Of a DNA stretch of 64,000 bases, positions 1 through 10,900 are shown one piece after another (position 1 is the stretch's first letter; every line of letters begins with the position of its first letter). The stretch is from NCBI GenBank assembly GCA_027946555.1, contig JAPEVC010000027.1, positions 124,001-188,000 on the forward strand. The letters run 5' to 3'. This DNA is from Gnomoniopsis sp. IMI 355080. Lineage: Eukaryota; Ascomycota; Sordariomycetes; Diaporthales; Gnomoniaceae. The notes beneath the pieces are model-generated. The model saw only the letters and a list, made by a program, of their open reading frames with translations, had not been told where the DNA came from and did not search any database. The position numbers and the translations under genes were made by a program.

Positions 1-25
1 GTTCATTCTCTCCGTCAGCAAAGAC

Positions 26-985
26 ATGATCCGTCAGCGCCGCCCAGCTGCCGAGCCCAACTTGTCGACCCCTGTTCCTGCATCCGAAAAGCGGCCCTCA
101 ACTCTTCGAAAGATGCATCCTACTGAGTCGCAGTCTGATGAGCGGGAGCCGCTCCTTCACAGAGACTCGGACAGAGCAGAAGATACAGCCACCACCTCCG
201 TGATGATGCGCTACATCCGGCAGAACCAATGGATGGTGTTGGCTATTGCCAGCGGCGCGTGTGCGGCCTTCAATGGCGTCTTCGCAAAACTGTACGACAG
301 ATCCTGATACGCCTCGAATATGGTGATGTATTGCTGACTTCGCGACTATAACGTAGCACAACCACGGATTTGACAACCAGCTTTTCAAAAGGGATCGCTA
401 GGTTTCTCCACCTTGACACAGTTGAGAATGGCATTGAGTACATCGTCCGAGCTGTGAGTTGCCCGCCACTTGGAGAGTTCAGCCCGAACATTCCACGGTT
501 GTTACTCTTTCAGCTCCAGATGTCCACCGTGTTACCGCTTGCTCAATAACTAATACTGACGCCGGTTCCAGATGTTCTTTGGGCTCAATCTCATCTTCAA
601 CGGCGTGATGTGGACGCTCTTCACCCAAGCCCTGGCCAAAGGCAACTCAACCACGCAGGTGTCGATCATGAATACCTCGTCCAACTTTGTTATCACGGCT
701 CTTCTGGGTCTCATCATCTTCTCCGAGTCCCTTCCTCCGCTTTGGTGGGTCGGTGCAGCTCTGCTGGTCGCCGGCAACGTGATCATTGGGAGTCAGGACG
801 AGAGTGATAAGCCAAAGGCTGATGAGCTGTCGCCGGGTCAGGATGGACTCGGCAGCTATCAAGACCTTCCCTTGGGGGAGGACCAGGCGACCAACGAGTT
901 GGACACCGAGGATGTGCACCTCAAGGACAGAGATGAGGATGTCGTTGAGCTTGGGGATCTGGATGATATTGATGAGCATCGTTGA
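26..985 (+). CDS. TMEM42-like EamA-family membrane protein
   Basis: Three exons (26-291, 357-453, 572-985) join in frame to 258 aa. The N-terminus is a soluble Ser/Pro-rich tail with a dileucine-like EREPLLHRD motif. After it come short hydrophobic segments of the EamA/DMT fold: an MVLAIASGACAAFNGVFAKL segment at the end of exon 1, MFFGLNLIFNGVMW at the start of exon 3, and an SSNFVITALLGLIIFSESLP to LLVAGNVIIG block. This block order is typical of TMEM42, whose function is unknown but which resembles half of a drug/metabolite transporter. The C-terminus is acidic and cytosolic-looking. I chose ATG 26 as the first in-frame ATG; ATG 113 is an alternative, and the upstream region is cut by the window edge. 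Family assignment is from recognised sequence patterns; transport activity is not shown. Confidence 0.8.
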
Positions 986-1450
986 CGTACTTCATACTCC
1001 CGAATCTGACATCTCCGGCGGAGATACAGATGTCCCAGCTTGTCTATAGCATCAAGTGTGGCCTTATTCTACACACTTATATGGAATACGGCCTAGTCTT
1101 GCAAGTCATTCCTCATGCCTAGTTCATACAAAAGCGAAATGCAACGTACAGATACTTTACAACAGTGCTCATTTGGGTAGGATACCTTTGTATCAATGGA
1201 AAGCACGTCACGAAGTACAAGCCTGTGGGTGTTCAATAATCTCGACCAGCGCAAGAAAGATGAAATTGTGTGGTGAAGGACTGTTTACTGTTTATCAGCA
1301 TTGGGAAACCTCTAGAGGCAAGCACCCTGCCCCACTCTAATTAGACCCCCAACTCAGCCATTTGCCACCTTTTCGACTTCCAACGAAGGCACCAATCTTA
1401 CAACCTCGTCTCCTCTTCTTTAATATTTGCAGACATGTGACAAACTTAAT
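986..1450. other. Intergenic spacer, TMEM42-like to radical SAM gene
   Basis: This is the 3' flank of the first gene and the promoter/leader of the next. The stretch at about 1376-1430 is pyrimidine-rich, as is common just before fungal start codons. I see no further gene. Confidence 0.5.
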
Positions 1451-2735
1451 ATGAAGAGGCCGGTGATCAAAGCGCTTCTCAATGGAGCGTCTTACCTCCC
1501 TAAGGGACCGCGAGTGCCGGCGCTCAAGAGGTCTCTCCATCTAGCGCCGCCATTTCTCCTGGACGACTACATGCCTCGGGTACGTATCCTTCGTCGTATA
1601 TGGCGCATAATTCTGACAAATTACATGTCAGTACATGACACTGTCCTCGGTAGATTCTGCGAAGAAGCGGTCGAAAGCGTACGCACATTTGCGCAACTGC
1701 AACTTGTGTCCTCGGCTGTGTGGTGTGAACAGATATGAGAAGACTGGAATGTGCCTCATTGGGGCAGACGTCGTCGTCAACGTTATCGCGCCTCACTTTG
1801 GTGAAGGTACACCGTCCTACACTGACCTGGATCAACAGAAACTGAAGCTCACAACATCACAGAACCATGCGTGCAGGGCCACAATGGGTCTGGCAGCGTC
1901 TTCTTTTCTATGTGCAATCTACGTTGCGCCTTCTGCCAGAACCACGACATTGCTCACCAGAAGAAGGGCTTCAATCTCCAGCCGGATGAGCTAGCCCAAT
2001 GGCTTATCAAGCTACAAGAGGTTGGCCATGTGCACAATATCAACTTCATCACACCAGAGCATGTTGTGCCTCAAGTCGCCTTGGCCATCATGCATGCCCG
2101 TGATCAGGGTCTCACTGTGCCAATTATTTACAACACTTCCGCATACGACTCGCTTGAGTCTCTGGCACTACTGGACGGCTTGGTTGATATCTATTTGCCA
2201 GACTTCAAAGTCTGGGAGCCTGCTACGTCAAAGAGACTGCTAAAAGCGGACGACTACGCCGCCGCCGCGAGGGAGAGCGTCCAAGCCATGCATGACCAGG
2301 TCGGCGACCTGTGCTTCACTCCCGACGGCATAGCGAAGAAGGGCTTGTTGGTTCGACACCTCGTTATGCCTGGGCTAGAAGCAGAGGGTGCCCGGATCAT
2401 GGAATTTCTGGCTAAGGAAGTTTCAAGAGATTGTTTTGTGAATATCATGGGTAAGGAAGAATGCATCGGTCCTGTTTGGGACCAAGGAGCTTTGCTGATG
2501 AGCATTGGCAGAACAATATCATCCCGACGCTCACGTGGGCAAGCCGCGGCGGAGGAAGGGTGGCGACAAAGAGACAGAAGCGGGACGTGAAGTTCATGAG
2601 AATAACGACGTCCGATACGCTGAGATCAACCGTGCAGTCAGCAACGAAGAGATCGGAAAAGTCAGAAAGGCAGCAGAGGCCGCCGGGCTGTGGCGATTCT
2701 GCGACCCTCCAGGTCATGATGGCTTCAACATTTGA
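1451..2735 (+). CDS. Radical SAM Fe-S protein, PflX/pyruvate-formate-lyase-activase-like
   Basis: Four exons (1451-1579, 1632-1806, 1863-2450, 2512-2735) give 371 aa. An N-terminal Cys cluster (CNLCPRLCGVNR, then GMC) precedes the radical SAM motif CNLRCAFC, with the cluster-binding cysteines at about residues 119, 123 and 126. HNGSGSVFFS, YNTSAYDS, DIYLPDFK and VNIMEQYHPDAHVGK follow. This order matches the COG1313/PflX family, which is widespread in bacteria and present in many fungi but has no firmly established substrate. The protein should bind a 4Fe-4S cluster and S-adenosylmethionine and act as a radical enzyme or activase; the target is unknown. The start is the first ATG in frame with the first exon. 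The ending ...DGFNI is intact. The family call is strong; the biological role is open. Confidence 0.87.
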
Positions 2736-3412
2736 AATCAAAGCTCATATCCATGAGAAAGATGCTAAAAAGCTTTAAAGAGTTATAAACGTGGTACGTT
2801 TAAAAATCGCAACGTTGGACCTGTGGTGAGCGAGGATCTTCAGCCGTCCTTGGAAATTGATTGACCAGTCCGTCAGTAGAGGCGTGCCTCTGTCTTTGTG
2901 CGGTACGAGCGCAATTCTTTCCGCCAATCGGTGCGAAAGGGACCACACTGGCCACCGTCCGGCGAGAACAGACTCTGTAAATAACCACGTCTTCTTGTCA
3001 TGAGGTTAATGCTACCTGTTTCTGACCTAAGTCCGGCCTTGATGGTAGGCCAACTGGCAAACCACGAGAAGCAGCTCAGGTGTGGGCCATACGGTCTGTA
3101 CCACAACTCAGTGGTCAATCATCCATTGGAAGTCCTTCCTTCTTTGTTCAAGTATGGTGCGGAAACGAAGCTATGCGGAAGGACATCACGATGGATCTGG
3201 TCGCCGCTAGCCTAGATGCATTACATAGCTTTGTGTCTATTATCAACTAAATGGAAAATACCAAGAAAGACAAGCGCGGCCCGTTCAACGACAACACTGA
3301 TACACCACTGATAAGCCACTTGACTATCCTTAGCGAACCTCGAGACGCATGGGGTTTTTGGCGCTGGTCCTGAGCTGGTAGTCTTACTATCCGGTCCAAT
3401 ATTGCAGTGACG
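2736..3412. other. Intergenic region, no gene seen
   Basis: The 677-nt spacer between two same-strand genes holds only short shadow frames. It presumably contains the terminator of the radical SAM gene and the promoter of the coiled-coil gene. I could not place a specific site. Confidence 0.4.
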
Positions 3413-4480
3413 ATGGCGAACAAGAGCCCTACCAGCCCAGCGATCATGGAACATATCAAGGAAAGCCCCAATGTATCTCCAGTCGAGGACATTAATCAGA
3501 GATTGGACGAGGACACTTCTCGGAGGGGCAGAACAACGAGAAAGAGAGAGACTTCGCTGCCAAATAACAATCTGTCCATTCACCCGGCTCCCTACAATCC
3601 TTTCATGACACTACAGAGCCCGGTGTTCAGTTCTCATGCACTGGCCGCACCGCCAAACAACGAGCGGTCCTACCTCCTCGAAGATCGACAGCGACAACAA
3701 GAACGTGGCAAAAGGCTCGCAGACGCGCTCCATATTATTGAAGTCCAGATCACCTCTTCTCAGAGCAAAGGGGATACCCGAAAACTGCGCAAGGAGGCCA
3801 GCCTTTTGAAGAAGAAGATCACCGAGTCTCTGCGACAGGAGGAGCTCATCTTGCTCAGGTTGAAGGACTTCGACAATGAGGAATATCGTCAGAACCCATA
3901 CTGGCAAGCTCAATCCGCAGGATCGATGCCCTATGCAACACACTGGAGTCCATACTCCCCAATGGCGCCCTGGACCCCTATGACTCTGCCGATGATGTCG
4001 CCCATCCACGGACCGGTCTCACCGCTCACGCCGCTGCCTCCCGGACTCTACCACCCGTCGCCCATCATACCTAGCCCGCTGACGTCGCCATACTGGTTGG
4101 GTGTGCAATATCAGAATTCGTACCAAACCATGGGCCCGTATGTTCAGACGGATCCTGCCTATTATACCGGTGTAGGCTTTCAACAGTCATATATGCCAGA
4201 TTTCATTGCTGTTTCGCCATCGCGGCGACATTCACTGGCGGCAACAAACGCAAAGCTGGGAGAATTTACAAACAAGACTAGTAAATCTGTCGATTTCGAG
4301 CTGCCGCAGGAGGGAGCGTACAGGGGTCGCAGATGGTCCCTTGCCGATACATTTTCGCCGAAGCCAAAGGACAAGAGAATGAGTACACTGGGATTGCAGA
4401 CCATCTGGAAGGAGAATGAGGAGAAAGATGAACAAATGTCCGGAAAGGGGTCATTGCTAATTGGAAAAGCGATCGAGTAG
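3413..4480 (+). CDS. Unrecognised Pro/Tyr-rich protein with coiled coil and RRxSL motifs
   Basis: A single open frame of 355 aa starts at ATG 3413. I do not recognise the family. Residues about 1-80 are polar and disordered. Residues about 85-155 are a charged helical, probably coiled-coil stretch (RQRQQERGKRLADAL, then KLRKEASLLKKKITESLRQEE). Residues about 165-265 are very rich in Pro, Met, Ser and Tyr, with repeated short SP/TP units. The C-terminal part has two basophilic phosphorylation or 14-3-3-like motifs, RRHSL (Ser274) and RRWSL (Ser309). No catalytic motif or membrane segment is visible. A short upstream coding exon cannot be excluded. It looks like a regulatory or scaffold protein, but that is inference only. 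Confidence 0.7.
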   Translation: MANKSPTSPAIMEHIKESPNVSPVEDINQRLDEDTSRRGRTTRKRETSLPNNNLSIHPAPYNPFMTLQSPVFSSHALAAPPNNERSYLLEDRQRQQERGKRLADALHIIEVQITSSQSKGDTRKLRKEASLLKKKITESLRQEELILLRLKDFDNEEYRQNPYWQAQSAGSMPYATHWSPYSPMAPWTPMTLPMMSPIHGPVSPLTPLPPGLYHPSPIIPSPLTSPYWLGVQYQNSYQTMGPYVQTDPAYYTGVGFQQSYMPDFIAVSPSRRHSLAATNAKLGEFTNKTSKSVDFELPQEGAYRGRRWSLADTFSPKPKDKRMSTLGLQTIWKENEEKDEQMSGKGSLLIGKAIE

Positions 4481-4601
4481 CCCATGAGGAGCTTTTGTCG
4501 AGTTTGATAGCCAGACATGCCAGATCTAGACCCCTCTGTCGTTTTCAGATCATAGTGAAAATTCCTGAACGCCGTGCCATGCTTGCTTTATTGCCCTCTC
4601 C

Positions 4602-5393
4602 TCAAGCGAACTCGCCATTCTCGCCATCATCAAAGCCTAGATCGTGAGCGCTCTTCTCCTGCGGCTTCGCTGTTGAAGCAGCCGGACCAGGCGGGGGCGC
4701 GATCCACGAGTTGCGAGACCCAGATCCTGATCCAGATGGAGGAGGTGGCAAGGCAAACGACGACAAGCTGGCATTCTCATCGCTCGGCTTCGCCTCAGCC
4801 TGTGGTCTTTTCCTTCCAAACTTGCCACCTAGGTTCACCGTGATGGTCTGGCCCTCCTTGAGACTCAAGTCCCGTTTCTCCTCCGTCTCCCTCTTTTTTG
4901 CCTGCGCAGCAGCCTCCCGAGCGGCCGCACCCCCGTCCAAGCCCAGAGCCTTCTGGGCGTCCTGCAGGGCTACGCCAAAGTCAAAAGCCTCGCTGCGCTC
5001 CTCGAAGCCAATACCCAGGGTCGCCTTGCGACCGGAGGGATCCTGCACACGCAAGGCAAAAAAGCGGCTGCTGTCGAGGCAAGGCTCGACGATGGCGGGC
5101 GTGGTGTAGGGGGCAGCGGCGAAGAGCTGGCCGCTCGAGCCGTCCTCCAAGACAATGTCGGACTTGACCTTGTCATCCTGGCCATCGGCCTGTGGGATGG
5201 ACGTCTCGATGATGCGGACTCTACAGCTGGCGATATGGCGTTTGGGATCCTCAGTCCAGGTAGCGGCCATATAGCCTTTGGTGGAAGTCATAGGCGGTGG
5301 ATTGTAGACATGAACGGAGGTGGCGATGAAGAGAACGCGCTGAATGGCATCCGAGGGCAATTTCTCGCCGGTAGCTGGGTCGAAGGTCTCCAT
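4602..5393 (-). CDS. NECAP-family endocytosis protein (DUF1681)
   Basis: A single exon of 263 aa. ATG 5393 is the first ATG in the frame and gives an N-terminus ending in the family hallmark DAIQRVLFIATSVHVYN. The PH-like NECAP domain spans about residues 10-165 and includes KGYMAATW, a CRVRIIET strand and FFALRVQDPSGRKATLGIGF with ERSEAFDF. The tail is disordered and rich in Pro, Ser and Lys, with KEGQTITVNLGGKFGRK. NECAPs bind AP-2 and accessory proteins at clathrin-coated pits. A WxxF AP-2 ear-binding motif, present in animal NECAPs, is not visible; the only nearby Trp is in NSWIAPPP. The gene is divergent from eIF2B-alpha, with 665 nt between start codons. Confidence 0.92.
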   Translation of the reverse strand: METFDPATGEKLPSDAIQRVLFIATSVHVYNPPPMTSTKGYMAATWTEDPKRHIASCRVRIIETSIPQADGQDDKVKSDIVLEDGSSGQLFAAAPYTTPAIVEPCLDSSRFFALRVQDPSGRKATLGIGFEERSEAFDFGVALQDAQKALGLDGGAAAREAAAQAKKRETEEKRDLSLKEGQTITVNLGGKFGRKRPQAEAKPSDENASLSSFALPPPPSGSGSGSRNSWIAPPPGPAASTAKPQEKSAHDLGFDDGENGEFA

Positions 5394-6058
5394 TGTGAAA
5401 GGCAATTGGCAAATTGTGCTGGAGTAAGACTCTGTTTGGGGGACGAGACGTCGAGTTTGGCTTTTCTACACATACACGGTCAGTTCAGGGGCCTGTAAAT
5501 GAAGTTCCCAGGCTAATTATAAGAGGTGAGCAATGCCTGCCGACCCCTCCAAATCATGAATGATCCTTGCTTCTTGAATGAAGTAGAGGGAATCTGGGAC
5601 CCCATTGTCTCTTGAACTATTGCATATAGAGGTCTTCGATTCTCCCTCGTGGGCCCTTCTCCGTCATCCAAACAGTCCTTATGTACATGCTTTCAGACAA
5701 GGCTCCTTAGTACGCACTGTGAAAGTCAACGCGGACGCGAGCCTGGAGCCCGAATCTCATTCTATGCGAGAGGCGACCCAAGAATCTACTCAGGGCCCAT
5801 TGAACTTTACCTTGATACGTACCCGCTAGCCCGCCAGCCCGCCCTGACGTTAGTGGGGGTGGGTGGGGAGGTGGGGTAGAAAGCTAGCATATGCAAAAGT
5901 CCGCAAATAGTAGGCGGTGGGCATCTTTTGGCGACTTGACTCACAACTCACCCGGGCTACATCCAAAGACGACTGTATCTTTCCCTTGAATGCGACTTAC
6001 AAACGACACACAACATACAGCATCTCTCCTCAAGCTGCGAGTACTTCTATCTTGCAGG
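5394..6058. promoter_or_regulatory. Divergent promoter, NECAP / eIF2B-alpha
   Basis: The two start codons face away from each other across 665 nt, so this region should hold both promoters. It contains a perfect TGACTCA element on the eIF2B-alpha side (listed separately) and a G-rich stretch at about 5850-5880. No coding frame here looks real. Confidence 0.6.
5937..5943 (+). promoter_or_regulatory. TGACTCA, Gcn4/CPC1-type bZIP site
   Basis: A perfect TGACTCA lies 116 nt before the eIF2B-alpha ATG. This is the consensus for the Gcn4/CPC1/CpcA activator of general amino acid control. The match is seen directly; binding is inferred. A 7-mer like this also occurs by chance several times in 64 kb (for example in an intron near 45,726). 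Confidence 0.4.
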
Positions 6059-7220
6059 ATGACAACAGATCAACTGGGGCCGGGAGCCTCCTCCAAACTC
6101 CCTATACACGCAAAGCCAGACACTGTCATCAAGACCAAAGATGGCTCCATCTTCGAGTGAGTCGCACCCACCGAGCGCTACGCATGACCTTGTGTTAATG
6201 GGGAACTTCTTCAGCCTCGTGGAGACATACAACCGCCTCCTCTCCGAAGACCAAGAACTCTCCATGCCCGTCGCCGCCATCGAGGCCCTGATCGAGCTTC
6301 TCAGCCACATGACCACCAGCACAACCATGGAGCTTCTGTCCATCGTCAACAACCAGATCGACCGCCTCAAGTCCTCCGTGCCGAACCCCATTCCTCCCAC
6401 CGCCGGCGCCGAGCTTTTCCGCCGCACTCTTCTCAAGACCCTTAGGCAGGAAACTGATGACGGCTTCGGCGGCGCCGGCGGCCCCACGCGCCTCGCCTCG
6501 TCCACAAAGATGAGCTTCGAGGACATGCGCCAGTACCTCGTCCGCAACAGCCGCGGCTTCGCCGTGCAGGCAAAGGCCGCCCGCGCCGCTATCGCCGACG
6601 TGGGCGCCCGCTACGTCACCCAGGGGAGCACGGTCCTGACCACCGGCGGGAGCAGGTCTGTGAAGAAGCTGCTGCTGCGCGCTGCGGCGCGAAGGGCTAA
6701 GTTGCATGGCCACCCTGACTTCCGCGTCATCTACGTCATGGACGGGAGCTACGACAGCGAGCCGGCGGTCACGGCCTTGCGGGAGGCTGGGGTGGAGGTC
6801 GCGACAATTGAGTTTGCCGCAATGGCGCACGCGATGAAGCTGGGCCGAGTGGATCGTGTGTTTGTTGGTGCCGAGGCTGTCTGCCAGCGAGGGGGCGTCA
6901 TGTCGCGGATGGGCACCTATCAATTGGCATTGTTGGCCAAACACCTCAAGAAAGAGTTCTATGTTGTGACGGAGACGCACAAATTCGCCATGGCGTTGCC
7001 ATTAGACCAAATCGACCTTCCCCGACTCGGGGTTAAGCAGAAAATTCTTGACTTCAAGAAGGGCAAGGTGGACGAGACATCATCATATTTCAAGTCGGCC
7101 GAGAGTCAATGGCAGGCAGACTACACGCCTCCCGAGTTGGTGACAGCATTCATAACAGAACAAGGCACCAAGACGCCGGCTTCAGTCCTGGAATTCCTTC
7201 TTACCATCTATGCCTCGTGA
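6059..7220 (+). CDS. GCN3: Translation initiation factor eIF2B subunit alpha
   Basis: Two exons (6059-6156, 6215-7220) give 367 aa. The N-terminal helical part (IFDLVETYNRLLSED, MPVAAIEALIELL) leads into the Rossmann-like regulatory domain, with GSTVLTTGGSRSVKKLL, VIYVMDGSYDSEP, VDRVFVGAEAVCQRGGVMSR, LAKHLKKEFYVVTETHKF and the C-terminal YTPPELVTAFITEQG. These are diagnostic of the eIF2B-alpha branch of the eIF2B alpha/beta/delta family. In the decameric eIF2B GDP-GTP exchange factor this subunit senses phosphorylated eIF2 and so controls translation under amino acid starvation. The start gives a short polar leader before the conserved part. The antisense strand has a 261-aa frame that is a GC-rich shadow. 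Confidence 0.95.
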
Positions 7221-7946
7221 AAGGCATGCGAATACAACGTTGGCTGAGCATGACGTTATGAATACACTCGATTTCGTCATGGTCTGGTGAGTTCATCCTC
7301 GACATGCTGGAGGGGTTGTTTGAGTAACTCATATCGATGGGTTAAGACAGAACGCAGCTATATACAGGCTGGGTGGAGCAATGACAGGAACACAGCTACG
7401 GATAGCTGATCAGGAAGTTGCGCTTGCGTTTACGGTTGTGCAGATCCGACTAGGATCAATCTGGCGTTCGGGGACTGCAGCAAGAAGCTGATCACTGGTT
7501 GGGCAAGAGATACCAGATTCGAAATAAAGAAATATATTCTTCGTATGCTATAATGTTGTTATCGTGTGATTGGAGTTGCTCGTACGCCCGTCTTCATTTC
7601 TTTCCCTGGCCCCAGAACTTTTCCAGGCATTGTTGGGCAAGCATTGTACCACTCGCGTGTCCCGAATCGGAATCGCCGTCTGAAGCAAGGCAGCGTGTTT
7701 CAAAGCCTCGCAACTTATCTCCGGATCAAAACTCACTTTTGTAGAGACCGTAAAGACAGTGACACCGCACCAATGAACAAAGGAGTCAGTCCTTTTACCG
7801 AGTCTGTCTCGCTTGATAATGCAGAAGTTATTGTTGTTCGCGCTGACCATGTTGAGTGGCCTCGCTAGGTGGGCCAGAAGACCAGATAGCGCAATAGCTT
7901 GACAACCGAAACACACCCGTCCTGTAAGTAAACTTCAGGAACAAGC
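7221..7946. other. Convergent 3' intergenic region, eIF2B-alpha / EGT1
   Basis: 726 nt between two facing stop codons. It holds only 3' UTR and terminator sequence as far as I can tell; the small frames here have no recognisable product. Confidence 0.5.
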
Positions 7947-10900
7947 TCACTGCGCATCTCGGACGATTCTGGCGCCATTCCAAGCATAGAGATAATTACG
8001 CTGGTACCAATTGACGCTGGATCGCATGTTAGCCATAGTCATTTGAAAATCCTGGATTGGACCGCTTACAATGACTTGCGTCCGGCGATGCGTGGGTGAG
8101 TGGCCCAAGAGCCGCCAAGAGTGATGTTGTGCTTCTCATCAAAGAAATCGGCTACGAAATAGTCCAGTCAGTTTGCTGTCACCAAAGGTTATTGGATGTG
8201 GGGGTAAGCTCAAGGGTATATTACCAGTGTAAGCAGGATACAGAGCCATGGGCTCGAAGCCCTCCCATTTCCGGAGAGGCGAGCTGGTCCACTCCCAGAC
8301 ACCACCCATACCGCCTTGCCCAGAAAGTCTGTTACCGTGGGCAGTCACAGAAACTGGATGCCAGTGCTGGAAGCCCACATTAGACCCGTCCAGATCGACG
8401 AAGAGTTCACTACGCTCTTCGTCGACGGTACCCCTAGAGACTCGTGATGGTGGCGTCTCTTGAACTCCATTGTTGCTGAGATGACTAGAAATTCCATGTC
8501 AGTTTCAAACACTACGTGATTGGAAAAGCACTTCACGTTTTGATCTGTCCTGAACAACTGCAGTCGAATGATGATAGACGGGGTCCCATACCCGTTGACG
8601 GCAGGAACCGTTTTGCCGAGCTTCCTCTCAGCTTCGGCCTTCTTCAAATGACCGACGTGCTGATAAATGCTGCGTGCTTCCTCATAAGTAGGGATCCGGC
8701 CACCCATCCACGAAGCGCAGCCTGCAAGCTCATTGTATGAAGCCCAGATGGGCCAATCCAGCGCTAGTTTCAGTGGTACTAGGCCGTAGACAGTCCGTAC
8801 GGCCTTGTCCTCGAGAAAGGACGCTGGCAGCGACGAATTCCCATTCAGATGACCATTTGTGTGGGCGTGGCCATTGGCTAGAAGACGATCTGCGTCATCA
8901 TTACCATGGCCATTGGCTTCAGTGGCACTGCCGTTGGGCACTCGCTGGTCCGCCTTGGCAGATTTGACTTCGGCCCATGATGCAGGTATCTGGGTGGCGT
9001 TTGTGACGTGCATGTATATCGCATACTGATGATTGAAATGGGGTCAGCTTTGGTGGTGCGTTCCAGAACTGTGTGTGTTGTGCCGAGAAGCATCGGTGAT
9101 CTTACCTCTTCATTGGTAATTGGTCTTCCTTTGGCTTGAAAGGCGTGGACTTTTGCTTGCCTTTGCGGCTTTTCGTTGTCCCTGTGTCGTCAACGTTAGC
9201 GTCAGAACAAGTCTCGATTGCCATGGAAGTCCACTTACCAGCCAAAATATTGACTGTTGTCCTCCTCATTTTCCGGATCATTCATTCCAATGATAATGCT
9301 CTGCGCAGGAATGTTGAACCACTCGTTGTTGACCCGAGCAGATTGAGCCTTTTGTGCCATGGCCTCGAAATCCGGGGCCATCGTAATGGGCGGTGGAAGT
9401 GTCTTGTCGCTCTGTAGAAGCATGTACAAAAGAGTCTCTAAGTGCATGACTTCGTGCTCGAAGCTGACCCAGATAGCTCTCGCTATATGACGCGGAATGG
9501 CTTCGCCGCTATCTTTATACTGCTCCCGCAGACGCCTGCGGACTCGCTCCTGGTACTCCAGAATCTCATCGACCGGTGGCCATTCGTCTGGAATAAGTGA
9601 ATGCGAGTGACAATGCTCCGGATTGTCCACATCCGGGTCAATGCCCCGTTCGAATATGGAGACGTAGCTTTTGGGCTCTGTGGCAGGCTCCTTGGTGGTT
9701 TTGTTCAATTGAATGTCCAAGAAGGTCGGCGTGTGTCCTAAATAGAAAATACACGCATTTCGGAGCTTGATGGGTTTATCCAATAGCTCCTCTTGTGAAA
9801 TCATCCCTCTTGTAACGGTATCCCATGCTGTCCACAATCCCTCCCAGTCTTCCAGGGTGGGTAGGGCAGATGAGGCGTAAGCTGCAGGTATGAGACTGAA
9901 GGGCATTTTAGGTTTTACCAGCATATGCAGACCTGCAGATGAAGTCAGTCAAGATAACGCTTCCCAGGAAATAGAAGGTTTGATGGAACAAAATAACGGA
10001 TGCGTTGATGTATTATTCAAGAAAGCCATCTTTAATGTTCGGACAATGACGCCGAGAACCGCGCAGCCGGCGGCATTATTACAAACACCCTAAACAAGGA
10101 TGACAATTGATGGAGCTCTACCTGGCGTGGAATGATCACGAGGGGCTTTACAATTTCAGAAGGTGTGGGATGTCGTAAGATTTTCCAGCAACTGGCTGAC
10201 CGGAAGAAGTAATGTCTCACTGTGGAACCTGGGGTACGGGAGTGCGGTGTTAATGAAATAAAAAGGAAGGTGTGCAACTCACCATATTCCTCGCCTAGCA
10301 TCCACTGGTCAACCTCCTTCAGACTAGCTGTGTTCCACAACTTTGTCGCTCCAGGTTTCGAGTACTTCAAGCTCTGCTCGACTTGTATACGCTCGTGGGC
10401 TTGGACTGTTTCCCCAAACACAACGACGTCTTTAACAGGTGAATAGAAGGCTTATTGTGTCTAGTCAGCAAATGACGACCATGACGTATTACCTAGCACT
10501 GGCCAACACGTTACCTTGATGTCTCCCTCCCTCCTCGTCGTAGACGTATTCGCCAATGACCCTCCAGTCCTCCAGTCTGAAGACCTCCTCTCCAAGTATC
10601 TGGTTGGCGTTGACCAAGCCATTGAGGACAAACCTACAAAGCGGTTTAGTAAACTTCGCGGATGCGTTCTAGAGTGCCTTCTTCAACGAAATAGTCTTAC
10701 TCGTGGGTTACGCCCTCGCGGTCTGTTCATATGCGATGAAAATCAGTAACGCTTCACCTCAAGAAAGACCAAGCCACTGACCATTGTATGCATGACTGGG
10801 AATGAAATTAGCTGTGTGATTCAACGTCCGGAGGTGCAATGAGTCTAGCCATACAAAACTTTGACCGGATCGACGCATGAGTCCAACCCAACTAGCATGG

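Noticed and set aside
6195..6980. 261-aa antisense frame opposite eIF2B-alpha
   Set aside because: It mirrors a strongly conserved GC-rich coding exon and has a His/Gly/Ala-biased composition typical of a shadow frame.
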